NCBI GenBank assembly: GCA_016795025.1
Contig: JAEUIR010000005.1
Location: 1-54,824, forward strand
Direction: 5' to 3'
Origin: Phycisphaerales bacterium
GTDB lineage: Bacteria; Planctomycetota; Phycisphaerae; UBA1845; Fen-1342
Length of the DNA stretch: 54,824 nucleotides
Under the pieces are notes generated by a model. That model worked only from the letters and a program-made list of their open reading frames with translations, was not told the DNA's origin and ran no database searches. Shown here one piece after another: positions 34,677 through 42,746 of this stretch (positions are counted from its first letter, which is position 1; the number at the start of each line of letters is the position of its first letter). The translations under genes and the position numbers were made by a program.

Positions 34677-35903
34677 ATGTTCACCGAAGAAATCGCGCTC
34701 GAAGGGCATATCATCGACTGGCCGGTCCTGACGCGCGTGCTCGACGACATTCACACGTCCGGCGGCTCGTTCAAAATCCTGGAAATGCACATCGGGCGCA
34801 GCCGCAACGAGCGCAGCCATGCAACGCTCGAGGTGCAGGCCAAGACGAAGGAAGACCTGAAGAAACTGCTCGACGGCCTGGCCGCTCAGGGCGCGATCGT
34901 GCGTCAGCCCACCAATGCGGAAATGATCGAAGCCGATATGGACGGCGCGTTTCCGACGCAGTTCTACTCATCGACGAATCAGCAAACGTACATCCGCCAC
35001 CGCGACGATTGGGTGGAGGTGGACGATCAGGAAATGGATTGCGGAATCATCCTCGATCGCAAGACGAATCGCTTTCGTTGCGTGCCGATGATCCGCATCA
35101 GGAAAGGCGACCCGGTCGTGTGCGGCCATCAGGGCGTCAAGGTCATTCCTCTGGAGCGGCAGAAAGAGTCGGCCGTTTTCGAGTTCATGGCCAGCGAGAT
35201 CAGCACGGAGAAACCGAAGAACGCGATTATTCGCAATTGCGCCGCGCAGATGGTGCGCTGCAAGCGTGACGGCAAGAAGCTGCTGCTGGTCGGCGGACCG
35301 GCGATCGTGCATACCGGCGCGAGCGAGCACGTCGTGAAGCTGATCGAGCGCGGATTCTGCCATGTGCTCTTCGCCGGCAACGCGCTGGCGACGCACGACA
35401 TCGAGCAAAACCTGTATGGCACCAGCCTGGGCGTGTACATCGATCGCGCGACGTTGGCGCACGGCGGCCATGAGCATCACCTGCGGGCGATCAACACGAT
35501 TCGCCGCGCGGGGGGCATCAGAAAGGCATCCGAAAGCGGCGTGCTGAAGGGCGGCATCATGCATGCCTGCGTGCAACACAATATTGAATATCTTCTGGCC
35601 GGCTCCGTGCGCGACGACGGCCCGCTGCCGGACGTCGTGACGGATGTCATGGCCGCTCAGGACATGATGCGCGACGCGATCAAGGATGTGGGCTTTGTGC
35701 TGATGGTCGCGACGACGCTGCACTCGATCGCGACGGGCAACATTCTGCCGGCGTGGATTCCGGTGGTGTGCATTGATATTTCTCCGTCGGTGCTGACGAA
35801 ACTGGCGGATCGGGGATCGTTTCAGACAATCGGCCTGGTGACGGATGTGGAGCCGTTTTTCCGCGAGCTATTGCACGAGATCGACGTGTTGGAAAAACGG
35901 TAA
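34677..35903 (+). CDS. TIGR00300-family enzyme (LOR/SDH-like, archaeal-type ornithine cyclodeaminase)
   Basis: 408 residues. The sequence matches the family known as TIGR00300: an N-terminal ACT-like domain (about 1-90, LEGHIIDWPVLTRVLDDI with GGSFKILEM and an AxLEVQA strand) and a C-terminal Rossmann part (LLLVGGPAIVHTGA, FAGNALATHDIEQNLYGTSLG, GGHEHHLRAINTIRRAGGI). Archaeal members are reported to convert ornithine to proline and ammonia, and a related module ends the cyanobacterial ArgZ/AgrE protein. Start ATG 34677 with GGAG ten bases upstream; the open frame reaches back to 34473. Ends 22 bases before the convergent nuoN. Confidence 0.82.
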   Translation: MFTEEIALEGHIIDWPVLTRVLDDIHTSGGSFKILEMHIGRSRNERSHATLEVQAKTKEDLKKLLDGLAAQGAIVRQPTNAEMIEADMDGAFPTQFYSSTNQQTYIRHRDDWVEVDDQEMDCGIILDRKTNRFRCVPMIRIRKGDPVVCGHQGVKVIPLERQKESAVFEFMASEISTEKPKNAIIRNCAAQMVRCKRDGKKLLLVGGPAIVHTGASEHVVKLIERGFCHVLFAGNALATHDIEQNLYGTSLGVYIDRATLAHGGHEHHLRAINTIRRAGGIRKASESGVLKGGIMHACVQHNIEYLLAGSVRDDGPLPDVVTDVMAAQDMMRDAIKDVGFVLMVATTLHSIATGNILPAWIPVVCIDISPSVLTKLADRGSFQTIGLVTDVEPFFRELLHEIDVLEKR

Positions 35904-35925
35904 TGCGTGCGGGACAAATCATCCG

Positions 35926-37548
35926 TTACGGAGTGATCGGATATTCCGTGCTTGGAACTCCGGCAATTGCGCGATCGCTCGAAACGCCTGCCAAACTGAG
36001 CGCGCTCGGCGCCGTGGCGCTGTGCGCGACGATTAACTCACTGCTGGCGGCGCGCCCCGGTTCGTACAGCGCCGTGGGGTAGAACATAAACATGAGCGTG
36101 AGAAAACCGCAGATGACCGCGCCCATGCGCGGCGCATCGCGATCGACCGCGTCGATCGGATCGTCGCTCTCATAAAGCAGGCAGGCCGCGATGACGCGCA
36201 GGTAGTACGCCGCACCGATCGCCGTATTCACCATGCCGATCAGCACCAGCACAATCAGCCAATATTGCTGCTCGCCACCGGTGGCCGTCGCCGTCGAAAG
36301 CGCGCTGCCGAATAAGCCCACCTTGCCCCAGAAACCCGGCGTCGGCGGCATCCCCAGCAACGTGAACATCGCCAGCGAAAGCAAGAGCGCCAGGCTCGGC
36401 TGGCGCCGCAGCAGACCAGCGATGTCGCGCAGCGTCTCGGCCGACTCGCCGCGCACGCGCAGCACACTCAACACCGCGAACGCGCCCAGGTTCGCAATGC
36501 CGTAAACCACCGTGTAATACAGCACGGCAGCCGCGCCGTCGCCGATCATGCCCTGACCATGCGGCCCCACGAGCAGGCCCACCAGCATATAGCCGGAATG
36601 CGCGACGCCGGAAAAGCCCAGCATGCGCTTGATATTCGTTTGGCGCAGCGCGAGGATGTTGCCGATCGTCATGCTGAGCGCCGCGACCAGCCAAAGCACC
36701 CAGAACGTGCCGCCGCTGACGGTCTGCCAGCCGCAGGCCGCCAGAATCTTGAACATCGCCGCGAAACCCGCCAGCTTTGGCACAAAACCAAGCAACCCGG
36801 CCACCGCGCTCGCGGCCCCCTGATATACATCAGCCACGTAGAAATGAAACGGAACGGCCGACACCTTGAAGAGCAGCCCGCCGAGCGATAGCAACAGCCC
36901 GAGACTCGCGATGGAAAATGCCAGCGAGTTGCCGGCGGGATTCGCGATGATCTCGGTCAGCCGCAACTGCATCCCTGTCAGCGACGCGGTACCGCACACG
37001 CCGTATAGCAGTGCGAAGCCGTATGCGGTGATCGCGGCGGCCATCGCGCCGAGATAGAAGTACTTTGTGCCGGCTTCGAGCGATTTGGCGTTCTGACGGC
37101 TGAGCGCCACCATGACGTATGTGGGGATGCTGACAAGCTCCAGCGCGAGGAACAGCACGACCAGATCAGTCGCGGATCCGAGCACCATCAGCCCGGTCAG
37201 CGTAAACAGCATCATCGAGAAAAACTCGTTCTGCTCGCGCGGGTCGGGCTGAACCCACAATACGAGCGTCAAAATCACGCCGACGATGAGCGTGCTGAGT
37301 CGCACGAAAAACGACAGCCGTCCGAATTCGAGGCCGCTGCCGCCGTCGAGCGAAAAGCCCATTTGCGGGCCGAATTCGAGCAGCAGAATCGCGCCGACCA
37401 GCGACAGCAGCGTCAGCCAGGCGGCTCGCGGCGAGCGTTCGCTGCTCGCTGCGGCGGGAAACAGCAACACGATGCAGCCGGCTGCCAGCAGGAGAATTTC
37501 CGGCAGCAGCGCCGCGTACGAAACCAGTGGATAGGTAGCGAGCGTCAC
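35926..37548 (-). CDS. nuoN: NADH-quinone oxidoreductase subunit N
   Basis: 540 residues, all membrane-embedded: about 14 hydrophobic spans of the Mrp-antiporter fold. It is one of the proton-pumping subunits of complex I. The transmembrane Glu lies in FLALELVSIPTYVMVAL (about residue 140), and a conserved Lys in LFKVSAVPFHFYVADVYQGA (about 235). The GTG start overlaps the nuoM stop (GTGA). C-terminal about 45 residues are polar (Ser/Ala-rich) and longer than in E. coli. Last gene of nuoJKLMN. Confidence 0.95.
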   Translation of the reverse strand: MTLATYPLVSYAALLPEILLLAAGCIVLLFPAAASSERSPRAAWLTLLSLVGAILLLEFGPQMGFSLDGGSGLEFGRLSFFVRLSTLIVGVILTLVLWVQPDPREQNEFFSMMLFTLTGLMVLGSATDLVVLFLALELVSIPTYVMVALSRQNAKSLEAGTKYFYLGAMAAAITAYGFALLYGVCGTASLTGMQLRLTEIIANPAGNSLAFSIASLGLLLSLGGLLFKVSAVPFHFYVADVYQGAASAVAGLLGFVPKLAGFAAMFKILAACGWQTVSGGTFWVLWLVAALSMTIGNILALRQTNIKRMLGFSGVAHSGYMLVGLLVGPHGQGMIGDGAAAVLYYTVVYGIANLGAFAVLSVLRVRGESAETLRDIAGLLRRQPSLALLLSLAMFTLLGMPPTPGFWGKVGLFGSALSTATATGGEQQYWLIVLVLIGMVNTAIGAAYYLRVIAACLLYESDDPIDAVDRDAPRMGAVICGFLTLMFMFYPTALYEPGRAASSELIVAHSATAPSALSLAGVSSDRAIAGVPSTEYPITP

Positions 37549-39209
37549 GGGCGGACGTCTCCGGAGAGTTCAGAATGAGTGACAGTCGACGGCGCGACGG
37601 CGGAATCGGCGCTGACCATCGCCACCTGGCGCGTCGCCAGCGGGCCTTCGATTCGTCGCATGACCTGCGCGTCGAGCAGCGGTTCGAGCGGATCGGTGAC
37701 GATTCGCGGATAGACGCCAAGCGCCAGCGCCGCGACAGCCAGCGGCAGCAGAATGCCGATTTCGCGGGCATTCAGATCGCGCGTGCGAACGTGCGCGAGG
37801 TCCGGAGTGTGGTCCGGTTCGCGCAGCGGGCCGAACAGCACCTTGCCTGTCATGTACAACAGATACACCGCGCCAAGCAGAATGCCGATCGCGCCGAGCG
37901 AGCCATACCAGGGGCCGAGCACATGCGTCGAGTTGAACGCGGCGAACAACACCGTGAACTCACTCACAAAGCCGTTCAAACCCGGCAGGCCGATGCTGGC
38001 CAGCACGAAATACACCAGGAAAAACGCCATGATGGGCATCTGCCGCGCCAGTCCGCCGATTTTTTCCATGTCGCGCGTGTGATAGCGGTCGTAAATCATG
38101 CCGACGACGAGGAACAACGCGCCGGTGTTGATGCCGTGGTTCACCATGTACAACACCGAGCCGCTTAACCCCACGGGCACAAAGCTGAACATGCCGAGCA
38201 TGCAGAAGCCGAGATGCGACACGGACGAATATGCAACCAGCTTCTTGACGTCCTGCTGCACCCACGACACCAGCGCGCCGTAGATAATGCCCGCCACCGC
38301 CAGCCCGCCCATTACGCCTGACCATGCCAGCGCGCCTTCGGGAACCATTGGCAGGCTGAAACGCAGGAAGCCGTACGTGCCCAACTTCAGCAAGACACCG
38401 GCCAGCAGCACCGATCCGGCCGTGGGCGCCTCGGTGTGCGCCAGCGGCAGCCACGTATGAACCGGAAAGAATGGAACCTTGATCGCAAATCCGGCGAAAA
38501 ACGCGAGAAACAGCAGGGATTGCTCCGTGGCGCTCAATCCGCTCAGAACACTGAGTTTGAGCAGATCGAATTCGATCGTCGGGCTGTGCGTCAGCACGGC
38601 GGCGCGCACGGCCAGATACAGAATACCCGCGAAAGTGATCACGCTGCCGACGAACGTGTACAGAAAGAACATGTTGGCGGCGGTGCGGCGCTCTGATCCG
38701 CCCCAGATGCCGATCAGAAAATAGAGCGGCACGAGCGTGAATTCGAAGAAAATGTAAAACAACAACACGTCGCGCGCGGCGAAGACGCCGAACATGCCGG
38801 CCGTGAGCATGAGCAGCCATGCGTAATACTCGCGCTGGCGCTTGTGGATCGAAGGGAAGCTGCACGCCACGGACAGCGGAATCAGCAGGCCGGTGAGCGC
38901 CACCAAAACGCCGCTTATCGCGTCAAGGCCGACGTGGTACTTGATCCGCACTGCGCTTGGCCGACCGGTGAGATCGCCCGAAGCGGCGTCACCCGCAGCG
39001 ATCCAGTTCTGCGAAAACTCGCCGACCAGAACGGCCGGACCGCTTTGCAGCACGCGCACCCACAGCAGCAGGGCGATGACCATTACGGCCAAGCCGACCC
39101 AAAGCGAAATACGCTTCACCAGATCGCCGCGTGGCTCGGGCATCATCCAAACAAGAATCGCGCCGAGCAGCGGCAGAAAGATGAGCAGATTCAGTCCGAT
39201 GGATTCCAT
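37545..39209 (-). CDS. nuoM: NADH-quinone oxidoreductase subunit M
   Basis: 554 residues of hydrophobic spans. Complex I proton-pumping subunit with the antiporter signature: the essential Glu in YIFFEFTLVPLYFLIGIWGG (about residue 155) and the Lys-containing KVPFFPVHTWLPLAHTEAPT (about 245-265). Start ATG 39209 with a GAGAGA stretch upstream. Lies 69 bases after nuoL and overlaps nuoN. A polar C-terminal tail (about 530-554) follows the last span. Confidence 0.96.
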   Translation of the reverse strand: MESIGLNLLIFLPLLGAILVWMMPEPRGDLVKRISLWVGLAVMVIALLLWVRVLQSGPAVLVGEFSQNWIAAGDAASGDLTGRPSAVRIKYHVGLDAISGVLVALTGLLIPLSVACSFPSIHKRQREYYAWLLMLTAGMFGVFAARDVLLFYIFFEFTLVPLYFLIGIWGGSERRTAANMFFLYTFVGSVITFAGILYLAVRAAVLTHSPTIEFDLLKLSVLSGLSATEQSLLFLAFFAGFAIKVPFFPVHTWLPLAHTEAPTAGSVLLAGVLLKLGTYGFLRFSLPMVPEGALAWSGVMGGLAVAGIIYGALVSWVQQDVKKLVAYSSVSHLGFCMLGMFSFVPVGLSGSVLYMVNHGINTGALFLVVGMIYDRYHTRDMEKIGGLARQMPIMAFFLVYFVLASIGLPGLNGFVSEFTVLFAAFNSTHVLGPWYGSLGAIGILLGAVYLLYMTGKVLFGPLREPDHTPDLAHVRTRDLNAREIGILLPLAVAALALGVYPRIVTDPLEPLLDAQVMRRIEGPLATRQVAMVSADSAVAPSTVTHSELSGDVRP

Positions 39210-39278
39210 AATCTCTCAGTCAGGTTCCAGCCGCGCCGGTCGCAGAAGCCCGTCATCGCGGCCGCGCAGGACCGACGC

Positions 39279-41375
39279 CTAGCGCGCCCAATTCCACAAC
39301 AGCAATAGCAGCGTCATTCCGGCGATCGTGCCCAGTGCGTAGCCTTGCAGCGCGCCGCGCTGCGACAGTGCAAGCACCGTGCCGACGCCGCGCGGAATCC
39401 ACGCGACGCTGAACACGATGCCGTTAATGCCGAACCGATCCGTGGCAAAGAAAATTTGGCCGAGCTTGCGCGCGGGCGCGACGAAAATTGCTTCGTAAAT
39501 TTCGTCAACCCAATACTTCACATGCCACAACCGCCACAACGGGCCGAGCATCGCCGCATCCGGATCGGTCTGCGGCGCCTGACCATAACGCACCCACGCC
39601 AAGCCGATGCCCGCAATCGCGATTCCGGCCGAAAGGTACATCAGTCCATACCCGCCGCCGCCATGCATGGCGCCTTTCACGATTGAGCTTTGCTCGACGT
39701 AGTGATGGAAGAACCCGTGCGGTTTCAGGAATCCGAGGAACCCGTCGCCCGGCGAAAACGCCACGCCCGCGAATCCGGCCGCGACTGCGCCGAGCGCCAA
39801 AACCCACAACGGCGCCAGCATGACCGCTGGCGAGTCGTGCGGATGGTCGCCTGCCTGCGGCGGTGTACGCAGGGGGCCGTGGAAGCACAGGAAGAACATG
39901 CGGAACGTGTAATACGCCGTCATGAACGCCGTCACCAGCAGTAGCGTTCCGGCGAGTTGGTTGCGCTCCAGCGTCGCGTGAATGATCTCATCCTTGCTCC
40001 AGAATCCCGCCAGCAACGGGAACCCAGCCAGCGCCAGGCAGCCGATGAGACATTGCAGGTACGTACTCGGCATGACGCTGCGCAAACCGCTGAATTGCCG
40101 CAAATCGATCACGCCGCCCATGGAGTGCATCACGCTGCCGGCTGTGAGGAACAACAAGGCTTTGAAAAATGCGTGTGTGTAAAGATGGAAGATTGCCGAA
40201 TCGGGCGCGCCGGATGCGAGTCCGGCGAACATGAACGCGAGCTGGCTCATGGTCGAATACGCCAGGATGCGCTTCATGTCGTACTGCGCCATGGCCATCG
40301 ACGCGGCGAACAGCGCCCCGAACACGCCGATGAACAGGATCACATCCAGCGTCACTTGCGAATATGCGAACAACGGGCCGCATCGCGCAACCATGTAAAC
40401 GCCGGCTGTGACCATCGTCGCCGCGTGAATCAAGGCCGAAACCGGTGTCGGGCCTTCCATCGCATCTGGCAACCAAACATAGAGCGGGAACTGGGCGCTC
40501 TTACCCAGTGCGCCGCACAACAGCAATAGCGAGGCCGTCGTCACCTGCCATGATTCGAGCTTGGCGGCATGGCGGAACACAACTTCGTAATCAAGCGGAT
40601 TCTCGCCGGGTTGATAATGCGGCGAGAGGAACAGATAAAGCGAGAAGATGCCGAGCGCGAAGCCGAAATCGCCGATGCGGTTGACGATGAACGCCTTTTT
40701 GGCGGCCGCCGCCGCCGCGGGCTTCGGGTAATAGAAGCCGATTAGCAGGTAGCTGCACAGGCCGACCAGTTCCCACCCCATGTAGAGCACGACAAAATTG
40801 CCCGCCAGCACGAGGATGCACATCGAGAAAACGAACAGCGCGAGGAACGCGAAGAACCGTTCATAGCCGCGCTCGACGTGGCCGTGATGATCCTTCATGT
40901 AGCCCGATGCGTAGATGAAGATCAGCGTGCCAATGAGATTGACTACGATCATCATGACCGCGGTCAGATTGTCGAAATAGAAGTTGAAATCGATCCACTC
41001 GCCGTTTTGGCCGAGGCTGATCCAGCGGAACAGTGTGTGCGTGATTCCAGGCGGATTTGCGTGACGGTTGGCCCCTGAAACGCCTTGCGCGTCACCCGCG
41101 TGTTGCATTGTCGAATCGCCAGGCGCGGAAACAAGCACCGCGGGGAAATCAAGCGCTGCGTGCCCGCCCGAGCCGCCGCCGGCCGGCTTGTGCAACGCGT
41201 TCAAATCCAGGAACAGCAGCACGGACAACAAAGCCGACACGCCAACGCCCAGAATCGCGGGCTGATGCGCGGATGTCTTCCCCACGCGCATCGTGATCAG
41301 CAAGCCGATCAGCACCGCGCCAAGCAGCGGCCAGAAGGGGATGGTCGCGTACCAGGAAATCGACAAGGCGGCCAT
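39279..41375 (-). CDS. nuoL: NADH-quinone oxidoreductase subunit L
   Basis: 698 residues. Largest antiporter-type subunit of complex I, with about 15-16 spans and the C-terminal lateral helix that links the pumping units. Motifs: MGWELVGLCSYLLIGFYY (key Glu, about 210), VNRIGDFGFALG, and YVWLPDAMEGPTPVSALIHAATMV (about 320). An extra loop of about 60 residues (Ala/Gly/His-rich, including GGGSGGHAALDF) sits between the first spans. ATG 41375 is eight bases past the nuoK stop; the frame is open to 41408. Confidence 0.96.
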   Translation of the reverse strand: MAALSISWYATIPFWPLLGAVLIGLLITMRVGKTSAHQPAILGVGVSALLSVLLFLDLNALHKPAGGGSGGHAALDFPAVLVSAPGDSTMQHAGDAQGVSGANRHANPPGITHTLFRWISLGQNGEWIDFNFYFDNLTAVMMIVVNLIGTLIFIYASGYMKDHHGHVERGYERFFAFLALFVFSMCILVLAGNFVVLYMGWELVGLCSYLLIGFYYPKPAAAAAAKKAFIVNRIGDFGFALGIFSLYLFLSPHYQPGENPLDYEVVFRHAAKLESWQVTTASLLLLCGALGKSAQFPLYVWLPDAMEGPTPVSALIHAATMVTAGVYMVARCGPLFAYSQVTLDVILFIGVFGALFAASMAMAQYDMKRILAYSTMSQLAFMFAGLASGAPDSAIFHLYTHAFFKALLFLTAGSVMHSMGGVIDLRQFSGLRSVMPSTYLQCLIGCLALAGFPLLAGFWSKDEIIHATLERNQLAGTLLLVTAFMTAYYTFRMFFLCFHGPLRTPPQAGDHPHDSPAVMLAPLWVLALGAVAAGFAGVAFSPGDGFLGFLKPHGFFHHYVEQSSIVKGAMHGGGGYGLMYLSAGIAIAGIGLAWVRYGQAPQTDPDAAMLGPLWRLWHVKYWVDEIYEAIFVAPARKLGQIFFATDRFGINGIVFSVAWIPRGVGTVLALSQRGALQGYALGTIAGMTLLLLLWNWAR

Positions 41376-41383
41376 CAGCACGA

Positions 41384-41695
41384 TTATTCTTCCTTGAGCA
41401 GCTTCCACGCATTCGCATCGAGCGTGGGCTTGTGGCGATAGAGCAGAATGACCAATGCCAGCGCCAGAGCGGCCTCTGAAGCGGCCACGGCCAGCAGAAA
41501 CAGCGCGAAGACCTGGCCGTCGAGCGTCGGCATCCCGGCGACGGGATAACGCCCAAGTGCGACCAGTGTGACGACGATGCCCTGAAACATCAGTTCAGTG
41601 CATAGGAAGATAATGATCAGATTCTTTCGCGTCATGAACCCGATGACGCCGAGGGTGAACAGGATCGCGCCGACGATGAGGTAGGGAACTAGCAT
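41384..41695 (-). CDS. nuoK: NADH-quinone oxidoreductase subunit K
   Basis: 103 residues, three spans, normal length. The two conserved buried Glu of this subunit are present: CTELMFQG (about residue 33) and AASEAALALAL (about 72). Forms part of the proton channel next to NuoJ. ATG 41695 overlaps the nuoJ stop by seven bases. Confidence 0.95.
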   Translation of the reverse strand: MLVPYLIVGAILFTLGVIGFMTRKNLIIIFLCTELMFQGIVVTLVALGRYPVAGMPTLDGQVFALFLLAVAASEAALALALVILLYRHKPTLDANAWKLLKEE

Positions 41696-42381
41696 GCGTC
41701 GATCTCCCGCTCCGCGAGCGGCGGGGCCTTGCGCCGCGCTAGCGCGATCGCGCCGACCATCGCCGCGAGCAGCAACACGCCCGCAAGCTCAACGCCGACA
41801 ACGTATTGCGTCATCAGGTGCGTGCCGACTTCCACCGAGCCGCCGGATTGTTTCACTGTTTCGGCCGCAGCCGCTCCGCTCGGCTGAAAGAACCGGCTCG
41901 CCAGCGTTGAGAGCAACACGAAGCCGAGAATCACGCCGACCAGCGGCTCGCGCGCCTGCTTGTCAAACGCGGGAACCGCCCCGCCTTGTTGCGCGAGCAT
42001 GATGACGAAAACGTATGTAACCAGGATCGCGCCGGCGTAGATGATGATCAACGCAATCGCCAGAAACTCGGCGCGCATCAGCAGCAACAACGCTGTCGTC
42101 GAAATGATCGTGAGAATGAAATACAGCGCGCTATATACCGCCCGCTCATGCGTGATGACCCGCACAGCCGATAGCACCGCCAGCGCGCCAAACATCGTAA
42201 AACCGCTAAATGTACCGCTAGAAACGCCCAGATTGGACAGCAGTCCGGCAATCCCCGCCACCGCCAGACCCGCGACCAGAATCATCGCCAATCCGGTCAC
42301 ATGAGATCGGCCGCGCGGCATCGCCAGATATACCCCGGCCGCGCCAAGCGTGAGCAGCATTGTTACCAGTAGACCCGACAT
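41689..42381 (-). CDS. nuoJ: NADH-quinone oxidoreductase subunit J
   Basis: 230 residues from ATG 42381 with five or so spans; the frame stays open far upstream to 42858 but that part is not conserved. The family motif around the pi-bulge region is seen in ALIIIYAGAILVTYVFVIML (about 95-115). It is the first gene of a minus-strand operon nuoJKLMN. The usual nuoH and nuoI are not upstream; the next gene is divergent top6B. Confidence 0.93.
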   Translation of the reverse strand: MSGLLVTMLLTLGAAGVYLAMPRGRSHVTGLAMILVAGLAVAGIAGLLSNLGVSSGTFSGFTMFGALAVLSAVRVITHERAVYSALYFILTIISTTALLLLMRAEFLAIALIIIYAGAILVTYVFVIMLAQQGGAVPAFDKQAREPLVGVILGFVLLSTLASRFFQPSGAAAAETVKQSGGSVEVGTHLMTQYVVGVELAGVLLLAAMVGAIALARRKAPPLAEREIDAC

Positions 42382-42424
42382 TCCACTCGCACTCCCGGGT
42401 TCAAAGCGATGGAAGCTGACAGCT

Positions 42425-42470
42425 CCCGCGCGGCCACGCCAAACGCCCGCGCGGGGGAACGGGGAGTATA
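42425..42470 (-). promoter_or_regulatory. nuoJ leader: -10 box and stem-loop
   Basis: On the minus strand TATACT (42470-42465) matches the -10 consensus at 5 of 6; no good -35 lies 16-18 bases before it. Downstream in the leader CCCGCGCGG (42425-42433) pairs with CCGCGCGGG (42447-42455), a nine-base-pair GC stem that ends about 43 bases before ATG 42381. It may stabilise or attenuate the nuo mRNA. Confidence 0.4.
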
Positions 42471-42504
42471 GCAGAACGGGTTCAGATTTCACGAGGGCGA
42501 CGGG

Positions 42505-42699
42505 AGCAATGCGGAATGCAAAATTCAAAACGCGGAATGCGGAAATCAAGCGCGGGACGCTCGCACGGGATTCAGCGTGATGCTGCCGTTCGCAAAGCGC
42601 GATTTGAATCCGGTCGGCGCCCAGTCGCCGCACCATCGCTGTTTTTCGCTCTTCGTTCTGCATTTTGAATTCTGCGTTTTGCATTTTGCATTCGCATTC
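42505..42699. repeat. inverted-repeat element between nuoJ and top6B
   Basis: The left arm (about 42508-42541, starting AATGCGGAATGCAAAATTCA) and the right arm (about 42665-42698, whose complement starts AATGCGAATGCAAAATGCAA) are complementary over about 33 bases with few mismatches. The roughly 120 bases between are not coding. Each arm is itself built of short AATGC/AAAATTC units. The element fills most of the 365-base nuoJ-top6B space; the rest is the nuoJ leader. Confidence 0.65.
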
Positions 42700-42746
42700 G
42701 GTTAGATTGCCATGTGATTCAAAAACCCCCGTACGGTGAGCCACGG

